Positions 9,038 through 16,592 of a DNA stretch of 54,688 bases are shown piece after piece. Both the position numbers and the translations under genes were made by a program. Numbering within the stretch: position 1 is the first letter of the stretch; each line of letters opens with the position of its first letter. Below the pieces are notes generated by a model. That model worked only from the letters and a program-made list of their open reading frames with translations, was not told the DNA's origin and searched no databases. This DNA comes from Treponemataceae bacterium (GTDB taxonomy: Bacteria > Spirochaetota > Spirochaetia > Treponematales > Treponemataceae): the NCBI GenBank assembly GCA_024680915.1, contig JAILBN010000075.1:1-54688 (forward strand), in the 5' to 3' direction.

Positions 9038-10912
9038 CTACAATGACAACATTTTTCGTGCAAGATGAGAGGGAGACAGATGGGCATCTTCTAAAATCTC
9101 AGATCGTTTGCCCTGGGCAATAAACCTGTCAGGGAAACCGCATACTGCCGTTTTTTTACCCTCAAGGCTTCGTTGAAGAAGTGATTCCAGATAAGTTCCT
9201 ATACCTCCGATTCGGATTCCATCCTCGACGAAAACTATATACTCATATCGGGATACGACTTCTAGAAAATACTGTTTATCGAGGGGCTTCATAAAACGAA
9301 GGTTATATATATCCACAGCTATCTCACGCTTTGAAAGCAATTCTGAAGCTTCTTTCACTTCTGGATAAATACCACCGGTACAGACGAAAAGGCGTTTTTT
9401 CTGCTCCGGGGCACTTCTATATATACAGCTTTCCACAAGAACCCCGCGCCCACAGACCACAGGCTCAGAGAAAGCTTTTTCCTCAGGTGGACAAGAAGCC
9501 TTTGGATAGCGGATGATCACAGGGAGCTGCTGAGTGGTTCCCCACCTTAAGAAAAGCTTGAGTTCCTCTGCCGACGCAGGAGCAAGGAGTGTAACGCCAG
9601 GAACAGGACGTAACAAGGATATATCAAATATTCCCTGATGGGTCTCACCATCATCAGGAACCGCTCCTGCCCTGTCCAAAACAAAAACAGAAGGAACTTT
9701 CTGCAAGGCAATATCATGGATGAGCTGATCGACTCCACGCTGCATGAAGGTGGAATAGATGGCGACGACAGGCATAAGTCCCGCCCGGGCAAGCCCTCCT
9801 GCAAAAGTTACGGCATGCTCTTCCGCAATACCAGTATCAAAAAAACGGTCAGGGAAACGATGGGCGAATTTAGTAAGTCCGGTTCCCTTTACCATAGCAG
9901 CCGTAATAGCTGCTATTTTCGGATTCTCTGTCCCCAGATCAAGTATTTCCTCTGAAAAAACTTCAGTGAAACTTAGTTTATAATAATTCTCCGCAGTTCC
10001 GTCTGAAACACAAAAGGGACCGATTCCATGGAAAGCCGTAGGATCATTCTCAGCAGGACTGTAGCCTTTACCTTTCTGTGTTATCACATGGACGACGACA
10101 GGTCTGTCTATCTCCTTTATTTTATGGAAGACCTTCTCCATCTCCTCTATATTATGACCATTCAGGGGTCCTACATATTCGAAACCGAAGTCAGCAAAAA
10201 GATTGTTGTGGAAAAATATACCCTTAAGTCCTCTTTTTAACCTGAATATCAGTTTCCGAAGGAACTTGGAAGGTATAGGCAGCTTGTTAAAGAAAGAATC
10301 TATCTGCATCCTCAGTTTCTGGTATTTAGGGGTGGTGGACAGGCGGCTCAGGTATTTAGAAATAGAACCTGTATTCGCGCTTATGGACATTTTGTTATCA
10401 TTAAGGACAACGACAAGGTTTTTAGCTATCTGACCGGCATGGGACAAAGCCTCAAATGCCATACCTCCAGTCAGTGCTCCATCCCCGATTATGGCTACAG
10501 CTTTTCCTGATGAATGAAGAAGCTGACGCCCCTGGATCAAGCCCAATGCAGATGATATGGATGTTGAGGCATGACCAGCATCAAACCAATCATGGACACT
10601 CTCATTACGCTTTGTAAAACCAGAAATACCATCTCTTTTTCGTATTGTATCAAGCTGTGAATTGCGGCCTGTGAGAATTTTATGTGTATAAGATTGATGA
10701 CTTACATCCCATATAAGAGCATCCTCGGGACTGTTAAACACACGATGAAGCGCAATCGTAAGCTCAACGACACCTAAATTGCTTGACAGGTGACCGCCGT
10801 TTTTACCCACCACATCAATGATTCTTTTCCGTATCTGAGCAGCTATGTCATCAAGTTCTTTGTAAGAGAGACTCTTTATATCTTCAGGAGAGGATATATC
10901 ATCTATAAGCAA
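9038..10912 (-). CDS. dxs: 1-deoxy-D-xylulose-5-phosphate synthase
   Basis: A thiamine-diphosphate enzyme that condenses pyruvate and glyceraldehyde 3-phosphate, the first step of the MEP isoprenoid pathway. The 624-residue protein has the transketolase-like order: N-terminal ThDP domain with GDGALTGGM...NDNKMSIS (near 142-178), central pyrimidine-binding domain with the GIAEEHAV motif (near 365), and a C-terminal domain. The start is a TTG chosen because GGAG lies 8 bases upstream; no in-frame ATG fits. A strong hairpin terminator lies only about 30 bases before the start, so expression needs read-through or a promoter within that short space. It heads the run dxs-folP-cdaA-cdaR-acpS. Confidence 0.96.
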   Translation of the reverse strand: MLIDDISSPEDIKSLSYKELDDIAAQIRKRIIDVVGKNGGHLSSNLGVVELTIALHRVFNSPEDALIWDVSHQSYTHKILTGRNSQLDTIRKRDGISGFTKRNESVHDWFDAGHASTSISSALGLIQGRQLLHSSGKAVAIIGDGALTGGMAFEALSHAGQIAKNLVVVLNDNKMSISANTGSISKYLSRLSTTPKYQKLRMQIDSFFNKLPIPSKFLRKLIFRLKRGLKGIFFHNNLFADFGFEYVGPLNGHNIEEMEKVFHKIKEIDRPVVVHVITQKGKGYSPAENDPTAFHGIGPFCVSDGTAENYYKLSFTEVFSEEILDLGTENPKIAAITAAMVKGTGLTKFAHRFPDRFFDTGIAEEHAVTFAGGLARAGLMPVVAIYSTFMQRGVDQLIHDIALQKVPSVFVLDRAGAVPDDGETHQGIFDISLLRPVPGVTLLAPASAEELKLFLRWGTTQQLPVIIRYPKASCPPEEKAFSEPVVCGRGVLVESCIYRSAPEQKKRLFVCTGGIYPEVKEASELLSKREIAVDIYNLRFMKPLDKQYFLEVVSRYEYIVFVEDGIRIGGIGTYLESLLQRSLEGKKTAVCGFPDRFIAQGKRSEILEDAHLSPSHLARKMLSL

Positions 10913-10943
10913 TCCACTATCTCCAAGACTGAATCATTTTCTC

Positions 10944-10990
10944 AAAAAAAAGACCGCAGTTTTAGTTGAACACAACAAAAATCTGCGGCC
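10944..10990 (-). terminator. Rho-independent terminator between the small basic gene and dxs
   Basis: Reading the minus strand, an 8-bp stem (GGCCGCAG at 10990-10983 with CTGCGGTC at 10959-10952, one G-U pair) encloses a longer partly paired loop and is followed by eight U residues. It ends the rpoZ-miaA-small protein transcript. Because dxs starts at 10912, it may also act as a partial terminator or attenuator for the dxs operon. Confidence 0.85.
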
Positions 10991-11019
10991 ATTACAAAGC
11001 ATAGAAAAAACTGTAAGTT

Positions 11020-11109
11020 TTACTTACTCTTATGCCGATTACGTCTGAGCATCTTCTTTCGCTTATGAGTAGCGATTTTCTGACGCTTTCTTTTCTTACC
11101 ACAGGGCAC
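11020..11109 (-). CDS. 29-residue Arg/Lys-rich protein, AURKAIP1/COX24-like (bS22-type ribosomal protein)
   Basis: A very short gene, easily missed by gene callers. Starting at GTG 11109 it encodes 29 residues beginning MPCGKKRKRQ and ending RRNRHKSK. It is extremely basic, with the KRKKMLRRNRHK core expected of the AURKAIP1/COX24 family, which includes the mycobacterial small-subunit protein bS22 and mitochondrial mS38. AAGGAG lies 7 bases before the GTG, an excellent ribosome site, and a strong terminator follows 30 bases after the stop, so it has the layout of a real gene. It lies 53 bases downstream of miaA and probably shares its transcript. Ribosome association is inferred from family resemblance; the coding call itself is strong. 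Confidence 0.8.
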   Translation of the reverse strand: MPCGKKRKRQKIATHKRKKMLRRNRHKSK

Positions 11110-11162
11110 AATAGCACTCCTTATTGAAACTTAATGCATTATCTAATAAAAAAAATGTTACG

Positions 11163-12167
11163 TCAAGTCTTTTCTAGATGAGAGCTGAAAAAACATAGTA
11201 TTTTTTGTCTTACCGCCTGCAGGTCTTCCATAGGAAAACTTTCTCCATCAGGCATATTCCTGAAAAAAGAAACTTGTTTTTTTGCATAATGGCGGGTATC
11301 TTTCTTTATTAAATCCTTCACTTCTTCAAGATATACTGATTTTTCTTTACCTTCCTCACTGACCATAAAGAATTCCCTGTACCCTATCGCCTGCATGGCA
11401 GGATCTGACTTTTTATAGCCGGCAGAGATAAGCCTGAAGAATTCATCAGGAAGACCTGAAGAAAACATCTCATCCACACGTTTATTTATTCTTTCATACA
11501 GGTCTTCTCTGGATCTTTCCAGTTTTATTATGCAGAATTTATATTCCTGCCTGAGTCTTACAGGAACGGAAAAATCACTTCTTTTTTTCCCGGTAGACAG
11601 ATATACTTCAAGAGCTCTTTTTATTCTGTATTCATCATTTACATGTATTTTAGCAGCACTTTCCGGATCAAGACCCGAAAGCTCTTTCCAGAGAACCTCC
11701 GAGCCTTCATTTTTTATCCGCCTTTCCAGTTCCTGTCGTATGGCCGCATTTGATTCAGGAACCGCAGGCAGACCATAAAGAAAATTTCTTACATAAAAGG
11801 TTGTCCCTCCGCAAATTACCGGTAATTTACCCCTCTTCCATATGTCCAGGCATAAAGAATCGGCAGAAGAAAGGAACTCTCCGGATCCATACTGATAATC
11901 AGGAGAACATATATCAATAAGATGATGAGGGAGACGGGAGCAAAAAGCCTTATCAGGCTTTGCGGTGCCAATATCAAGACCCTTGTATACCTGCATTGAG
12001 TCCGAGCTTATTATTTCTGCTCTGCCGGCCAGAGGAGAATCTGCATCACTGGCGAACATATCGGCAAGCAATTCAGTTTTGCCAGTTGCAGTAGGGGCCG
12101 TAATAACAAGAACGGGAATGCCTTCCGTTATTTCGGACTGCACTCCCGTCTTCTTAAAATCAATCAT
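11163..12167 (-). CDS. miaA: tRNA dimethylallyltransferase
   Basis: Adds a dimethylallyl group to N6 of A37 in tRNAs that read UNN codons. The P-loop TAPTATGKTE lies at residues 24-33, the family motif SSDSMQVYKGLDIGTAKP near 54-71, and the C-terminal QAIGYREF near 260. The length of 334 residues is normal. The N terminus has about 18 residues before the P-loop strand. No good Shine-Dalgarno precedes the ATG, which lies 25 bases after rpoZ. Its isoprenoid substrate derives from the pathway started by dxs, encoded just downstream. Confidence 0.94.
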   Translation of the reverse strand: MIDFKKTGVQSEITEGIPVLVITAPTATGKTELLADMFASDADSPLAGRAEIISSDSMQVYKGLDIGTAKPDKAFCSRLPHHLIDICSPDYQYGSGEFLSSADSLCLDIWKRGKLPVICGGTTFYVRNFLYGLPAVPESNAAIRQELERRIKNEGSEVLWKELSGLDPESAAKIHVNDEYRIKRALEVYLSTGKKRSDFSVPVRLRQEYKFCIIKLERSREDLYERINKRVDEMFSSGLPDEFFRLISAGYKKSDPAMQAIGYREFFMVSEEGKEKSVYLEEVKDLIKKDTRHYAKKQVSFFRNMPDGESFPMEDLQAVRQKILCFFSSHLEKT

Positions 12168-12192
12168 GGGATATGTTTACAAAAAAAGCATT

Positions 12193-12384
12193 TTACTGCT
12201 CTATTCTGTACTCAACTTCGTGGGTAAAAAGCTGTCTCGCAGCTGTAGAAACGACTTTTCCGTCATTTCTTTCAATTACAGGGTCTTTGACCATTGAAAG
12301 CTGAAAAGCTCTGCGGCTTGCAGCTGTCGTTATCTCATAAATGTTGTCCTTGAATTTAACAAGTTCCTCTAATGGAAATATCAT
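12193..12384 (-). CDS. rpoZ: RNA polymerase omega subunit
   Basis: A 63-residue protein beginning MIFPLEELVKFK with the omega core YEITTAASRRAFQL and the conserved GKVVSTAARQLF segment. It binds beta' and helps polymerase assembly. An open frame extends 11 codons further to 12417, but the ATG at 12384 has an AGGTG ribosome site and matches where spirochaetal omega proteins start. It is the first clear gene of the rpoZ-miaA-small protein unit. Assignment rests on family resemblance of a short protein. Confidence 0.82.
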   Translation of the reverse strand: MIFPLEELVKFKDNIYEITTAASRRAFQLSMVKDPVIERNDGKVVSTAARQLFTHEVEYRIEQ

Positions 12385-12519
12385 AGGCACCTCACTTTTG
12401 ATGGAAAACTCAAACATATCTTGAATAGCACTATTAATATAGCAATAAAATAAAAAAGTGTAAATGGTAATCTTCTTTTCCGCTTGTTAAAAAAAATCTC
12501 CTTTATTTCCCTTCTCAGC

Positions 12520-12549
12520 TTGATTAGAAATCTCAGCTCTGTGTATAGT
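12520..12549 (+). promoter_or_regulatory. Promoter of recO (near-leaderless)
   Basis: TTGATT at 12520-12525 and TATAGT at 12544-12549 with an 18-base spacer. The start codon follows 10 bases after the -10, so the mRNA leader would be only a few bases. No Shine-Dalgarno precedes the ATG. Confidence 0.6.
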
Positions 12550-12559
12550 ATATAGGCTG

Positions 12560-13366
12560 ATGGAACGGAATTTTTATACAGACGCATTGATATTATCATC
12601 CCGGATATATGGAGAGAACAACAGGATTCTTACGCTTGTAACTCCTGACAAGGGGATTATAGAAGCAGTGCTCTATGGAGGCAGGAAAAGCAAGCTTCGT
12701 TCCTTGGCATCTCCTTTTCATACAGGCACTATCTGGCTCTATAACGATGAGACAAGGCATTCCATAAAAATCACAGATTTCGATGTCATCAAATTCCGGC
12801 CCACACTACATGAGAACCTATATAAAACTATGGCTGCCTCTTTCTGTGCTGAATTACTTATTAAGACACAAGGTGGTAACGAAGACAGTCAATACACCCT
12901 TCTATGGGAGCTTATAAATGGTTTTCTTGACGGACTGGAGCTTACGGATGAGAAAGGAGCCCAGCTGGGGCTGCTCCGCTTTATATGGAGATATCTTTCC
13001 TTACAAGGGGTTCAGCCTGATATTGAGACTTGCTGTGTATGTGATTCGGATTTTTTAAGGACGGATACAATTGGCAACAAAGAAAAAAATGTGTTATCAT
13101 ATTCAGCATATTACGATGAATCAAAACAGGGCTTTTTGTGCAACGACTGTTCTTCTGGAATTGCGGCTTCATCATTCAGGTTTCCACTATCCGAGGAAGC
13201 CTGTTCGTATTTAAAATCCATCAACGAATTGTCCCCAAGAGAAGTCAGGCAGAGTCTTCTTCATTCAGAAAGTGTCCACCAGATGCACGACCTGCTTATT
13301 TTTCTTTCTGAAAAATGTGCCGGCTCCCGATTGCAGACCTTGGAGTCCGGCAAGGGTATCCTGTAG
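12560..13366 (+). CDS. recO: DNA repair protein RecO
   Basis: Loads RecA onto SSB-coated single-stranded DNA in the RecFOR gap-repair pathway. A 268-residue protein with an N-terminal OB-fold (residues 1-80, including YTDALILSSRIYGENNRIL) and an alpha-helical C-terminal domain with zinc-type cysteines CCVCDSDF (near 154-161) and CNDC (near 195). It starts a plus-strand unit with recJ 33 bases downstream, pairing two genes of the same recombination pathway. Overlap with a short opposite-strand open frame is discounted. Confidence 0.92.
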   Translation: MERNFYTDALILSSRIYGENNRILTLVTPDKGIIEAVLYGGRKSKLRSLASPFHTGTIWLYNDETRHSIKITDFDVIKFRPTLHENLYKTMAASFCAELLIKTQGGNEDSQYTLLWELINGFLDGLELTDEKGAQLGLLRFIWRYLSLQGVQPDIETCCVCDSDFLRTDTIGNKEKNVLSYSAYYDESKQGFLCNDCSSGIAASSFRFPLSEEACSYLKSINELSPREVRQSLLHSESVHQMHDLLIFLSEKCAGSRLQTLESGKGIL

Positions 13367-13399
13367 TTTTAATAAATAATAGTTAAGGAAAGTACAATA

Positions 13400-15550
13400 A
13401 TGCCAGAATGGAATAAAAAAGCTGTACCGAAAGAAATAATCTATGCCTTGAATGAGCATTACTTCTGCGATCCCCTGACTGCCTCTATTTTAGCAAGGCG
13501 CCAGGTCACAGAGGGAAAAGATATTCTTTTCTACCTGGAAGATGACAAACGTTTCCTCCACAACCCCTTTCTCTTCAATCAAATGGAGGATGCCGTTGAC
13601 AGAATTATAGATGCCGCCGAAGAAAAGGAAAAAGTCCTTATCTTCGGGGACAGGGATGTCGACGGGGTAACAAGCACCACTTTGCTCTATGAGTATTTAA
13701 AGGATATGGGCATAGATGCCTGCTGGAAGGTTCCTACAGGCGACGAACAATATGGGCTTTCACTAAAAGCAGTTGAAGATTTCGAGGCGGAATACGGAAC
13801 TCTTATAATAACAGTTGACTGTGGCATAAGAAACAATGCTGAGATTTCGAGGGCTGCCGAACTGGGAATAGATGTAATAGTACTTGATCACCATGAACCA
13901 CCGGAAGAGATTCCTGCTCCTGCAATTATAATAGATCCTAAAACAGATGATTCAGGCTACCCTTTCAGCGGAATTTCTGGATGCGCAGTAGTATATAAGC
14001 TTATTACAGCATTACGCTTTGCAAAAACCGAACTATACAAGCAAGAGATATGCCTCCTTAATGTCCGACCTGTTAATGATGCTTTTGTCGTGGAATGCGT
14101 AAAAACTCAGAATATGGCAGAAAAAGACAGGATTTCTGAGACTTTGATACCTGGTATAGTAAGAATATCACAGACACGACTCCCTGAGTTCCTGAAAGGA
14201 CAGCAGATTTTCACATGGGATGCCCCCTTGCAGAAGAAATTCCTTGCAAAGATATTCGGCAACAGTACTGAATTCAACTTTCTTGACCTACGTCCGGAAA
14301 TAAGCAGAATAATGCCTTCGGTTTCCTCTGCCAGTCTGCTGCGCCTCGCAGGGACCTCTAAGATAGCACGCTATAAGGAAGGCCCGTCATCTGAGATTGA
14401 CACCTTCTTCAATCTTTATGTGACCTTCGTCCAGCAGAAGACTAATGACAAGAAAAATGCACTGAGGATTGAACATGAGCTTCAGCTTGTTGCCCTTGCT
14501 GCTATAGCAGATATAATGCCTTTAAGGGATGAAAACAGGATTCTTGTGAAGCAGGGGCTTGCATCCATCAATAAGGGTCACATCCGTCCGGGGCTTATGG
14601 AATTGCTGTCAAAAATCAATATGCTCGGCAAAAAAATCAGTTCCTACGATCTTTCATGGAATGTAATACCCATATTGAACTCTGCGGGAAGAAAAGGAGA
14701 ACCGGAAACTGCAATAAACCTTTTTATAACAAAAAATGAAGAAGAAAGGAATCAAGCAGCTGACAGGCTTATTTTCCTGAACAAGGAAAGACGGACAAAA
14801 ACAGATGAGGCGACCGCGATCGCCAAAGCTATAGCACAAAATAATTTCGAAAGATTCTCAAAAAAGCTTGCTGTAGCTTATGATGAACGTCTTGACCGGG
14901 GAGTTACCGGACTTACTGCTGGAAAAATCGCGAGCATATTCAAGACACCTGCCCTTGTCATAGCAAAACTGGGTGAGGATAAAGTCATAGGCTCAATACG
15001 TTCCCTCAGCAGCAGCGATGGAGAAATTGGTTATGATATAACAGCTTTCTTTGATTTACTTTCAGATTTGACTGATTTATATGGTGGTCACAAATTTGCT
15101 GCCGGATTCACCCTTCAAAAAAAGGATATAGAGACTTTTCTTTCCCGGTTGGAGAATTTTTCACAAGTCATGGAACTTCCCGACCTTATGCATGAAACAA
15201 TCAACATCGACGCAGAACTACCCGAGAAATATATAACACCAGATCTTCTGAAACTTGTAGACCGGCTTGAACCTTATGGAGAAGCGAATCCTCAACTGGT
15301 TTTCATGTCTAAGGGCTTAAAAATCCTACAGGCTGATGTAATGGGCAGAACAGAACGTATGCATCTGAAATTGACATTAGGTGTAGGAAGAACAAAATGG
15401 CCCGCGATATATTGGGGAGCATCCGAAAGGCTGAAAAGAGATTTCGACATAGGTGACAAGATTGATATTCTATACCAGATAACAAGAAACACTTTCAATG
15501 GAATAGAATCACCTCAGATGATCATAGTTGATGCTAAAAAAACAGATTAA
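13400..15550 (+). CDS. recJ: Single-stranded-DNA 5'-3' exonuclease RecJ with a large insertion
   Basis: Degrades single-stranded DNA 5'-3' in RecFOR repair and mismatch repair. The 716-residue protein has DHH-family motifs: GDRDVDG (83-89, where GDYDVDG is usual), TVDCG (138-142), LDHHEPPEE (162-170), SGCAVVYKL (193-201), and the C-terminal DHHA1 block GGHKFAAGF (near 563) with an OB-fold after it. Residues of about 211-355 are an extra segment placed between SGCAVVYKLITALR and the usual LVALAAIADIMPLRDENR, where typical RecJ proteins run straight on. AAGGAAAG serves as ribosome site. The catalytic residues look intact. Confidence 0.93.
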   Translation: MPEWNKKAVPKEIIYALNEHYFCDPLTASILARRQVTEGKDILFYLEDDKRFLHNPFLFNQMEDAVDRIIDAAEEKEKVLIFGDRDVDGVTSTTLLYEYLKDMGIDACWKVPTGDEQYGLSLKAVEDFEAEYGTLIITVDCGIRNNAEISRAAELGIDVIVLDHHEPPEEIPAPAIIIDPKTDDSGYPFSGISGCAVVYKLITALRFAKTELYKQEICLLNVRPVNDAFVVECVKTQNMAEKDRISETLIPGIVRISQTRLPEFLKGQQIFTWDAPLQKKFLAKIFGNSTEFNFLDLRPEISRIMPSVSSASLLRLAGTSKIARYKEGPSSEIDTFFNLYVTFVQQKTNDKKNALRIEHELQLVALAAIADIMPLRDENRILVKQGLASINKGHIRPGLMELLSKINMLGKKISSYDLSWNVIPILNSAGRKGEPETAINLFITKNEEERNQAADRLIFLNKERRTKTDEATAIAKAIAQNNFERFSKKLAVAYDERLDRGVTGLTAGKIASIFKTPALVIAKLGEDKVIGSIRSLSSSDGEIGYDITAFFDLLSDLTDLYGGHKFAAGFTLQKKDIETFLSRLENFSQVMELPDLMHETINIDAELPEKYITPDLLKLVDRLEPYGEANPQLVFMSKGLKILQADVMGRTERMHLKLTLGVGRTKWPAIYWGASERLKRDFDIGDKIDILYQITRNTFNGIESPQMIIVDAKKTD

Positions 15551-15556
15551 TCAGTA

Positions 15557-15598
15557 GAAGACATAAATCGGTTAGATAACAAACCCAGCTATGTCTTC
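15557..15598. repeat. Inverted repeat between recJ and the M23 gene
   Basis: A perfect 9-bp inverted repeat, GAAGACATA at 15557-15565 and TATGTCTTC at 15590-15598, with a 24-base loop. There is no real T-run, so it is a weak terminator or an mRNA structure just before the next ribosome site (AGGAG at about 15606). Confidence 0.45.
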
Positions 15599-15615
15599 TT
15601 GTTCAGGAGTAAAAA

Positions 15616-16581
15616 ATGCTCACAGGATTCTCATTAAAAAAAGCCGTGGCACTTATAATAGCAACGGCTATAATATCTATATGCAGTGCAGGAATAAAAG
15701 TAACAAAAGGGCCTGAATTTTATTTCATGGCAGAATTCAATGAAATGACAGCTCCCGGAGACATTGTTTACTTCACATTGACAGTGGGAAAAACATCTGA
15801 AGGTCTTCTTATTCAACCAAGGATTCCCCACATAAAGCTTATAAGGAATACGACAGGAAAAACACCGGGAGAAACTGATCTTTTCCCAGTAAATGAAGAA
15901 GGCAGCTTATATTTCGGTGCGATAGCTCTTTCCACCTGGCTTGAACCAGGAGATTTCACCTTGATATACACTTATGCAGATACACTTGGAACGATATATG
16001 CGGAGAACTATGAAATAACTGTGAATGGTAAAAGTTTCGAGGAAGAAGAAATTCCCCTGTCAGCTTCAAATACGGCCATAAAGACAGATAACTCGACGAC
16101 AAGGACTGCCCAGATAGACAGGCTCAATGAAATACTGTTCACCGTCGATCCATCAGCACTTTATTATGATGGTCTATTCATACAGCCTGTTGATTCGGAA
16201 AGGAGAACAGCCTTTTTTGGAGATAGAAGAACCTACGTGTACAATACGGGAACAAGATCAGTTTCAGAACACTATGGTATTGACTTCGGAGTACCAACAG
16301 GAACTCCGGTGAAAGCCTGTGGAAAAGGAAAAATCCTGCTTGCCGAAAACAGGATTTCAACAGGCTGGTCACTTGTAATAGAACATCTTCCCGGACTTTA
16401 CAGTCTCTACTACCATCTTGATTCTCTCATAGCAAAGGAAGGCGATCTTGTAGAACAAGGAGAGCTTATAGGAAAATCTGGTTCCACAGGACTTTCGACC
16501 GGCCCCCACCTACACTGGGAAATCAGGCTGAACGGAACTGCTGTTAATCCAGACTATTTCAGGGAACATCTTTTCTTCTGA
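15616..16581 (+). CDS. Exported M23-family metallopeptidase
   Basis: A predicted periplasmic peptidoglycan endopeptidase, or LytM-type activator. An N-terminal signal (Lys-Lys then about 18 hydrophobic residues ending near CSAG at 25) has a Cys-Ser-Ala-Gly stretch but no convincing lipobox. A beta-rich domain follows (residues 30-140), then the LytM/M23 domain with both zinc motifs, HYGIDFG (near 220, H-x3-D) and HLHWEI (near 302). Both metal-binding motifs are present, so it can be catalytically active. AGGAG precedes the ATG. It converges on ligA with only 11 bases between stop codons. Confidence 0.88.
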   Translation: MLTGFSLKKAVALIIATAIISICSAGIKVTKGPEFYFMAEFNEMTAPGDIVYFTLTVGKTSEGLLIQPRIPHIKLIRNTTGKTPGETDLFPVNEEGSLYFGAIALSTWLEPGDFTLIYTYADTLGTIYAENYEITVNGKSFEEEEIPLSASNTAIKTDNSTTRTAQIDRLNEILFTVDPSALYYDGLFIQPVDSERRTAFFGDRRTYVYNTGTRSVSEHYGIDFGVPTGTPVKACGKGKILLAENRISTGWSLVIEHLPGLYSLYYHLDSLIAKEGDLVEQGELIGKSGSTGLSTGPHLHWEIRLNGTAVNPDYFREHLFF

Positions 16582-16592
16582 TCAGACTTTTT

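Noticed and set aside
12381-12599. Small minus-strand frame with a hydrophobic C-terminal half that ends in an ATGA overlap with rpoZ
   Set aside because: The only ATG starts have no ribosome site and overlap the recO start on the other strand; the AAGGAG inside it has no start codon after it. It could be a tiny membrane protein but I cannot support a start.
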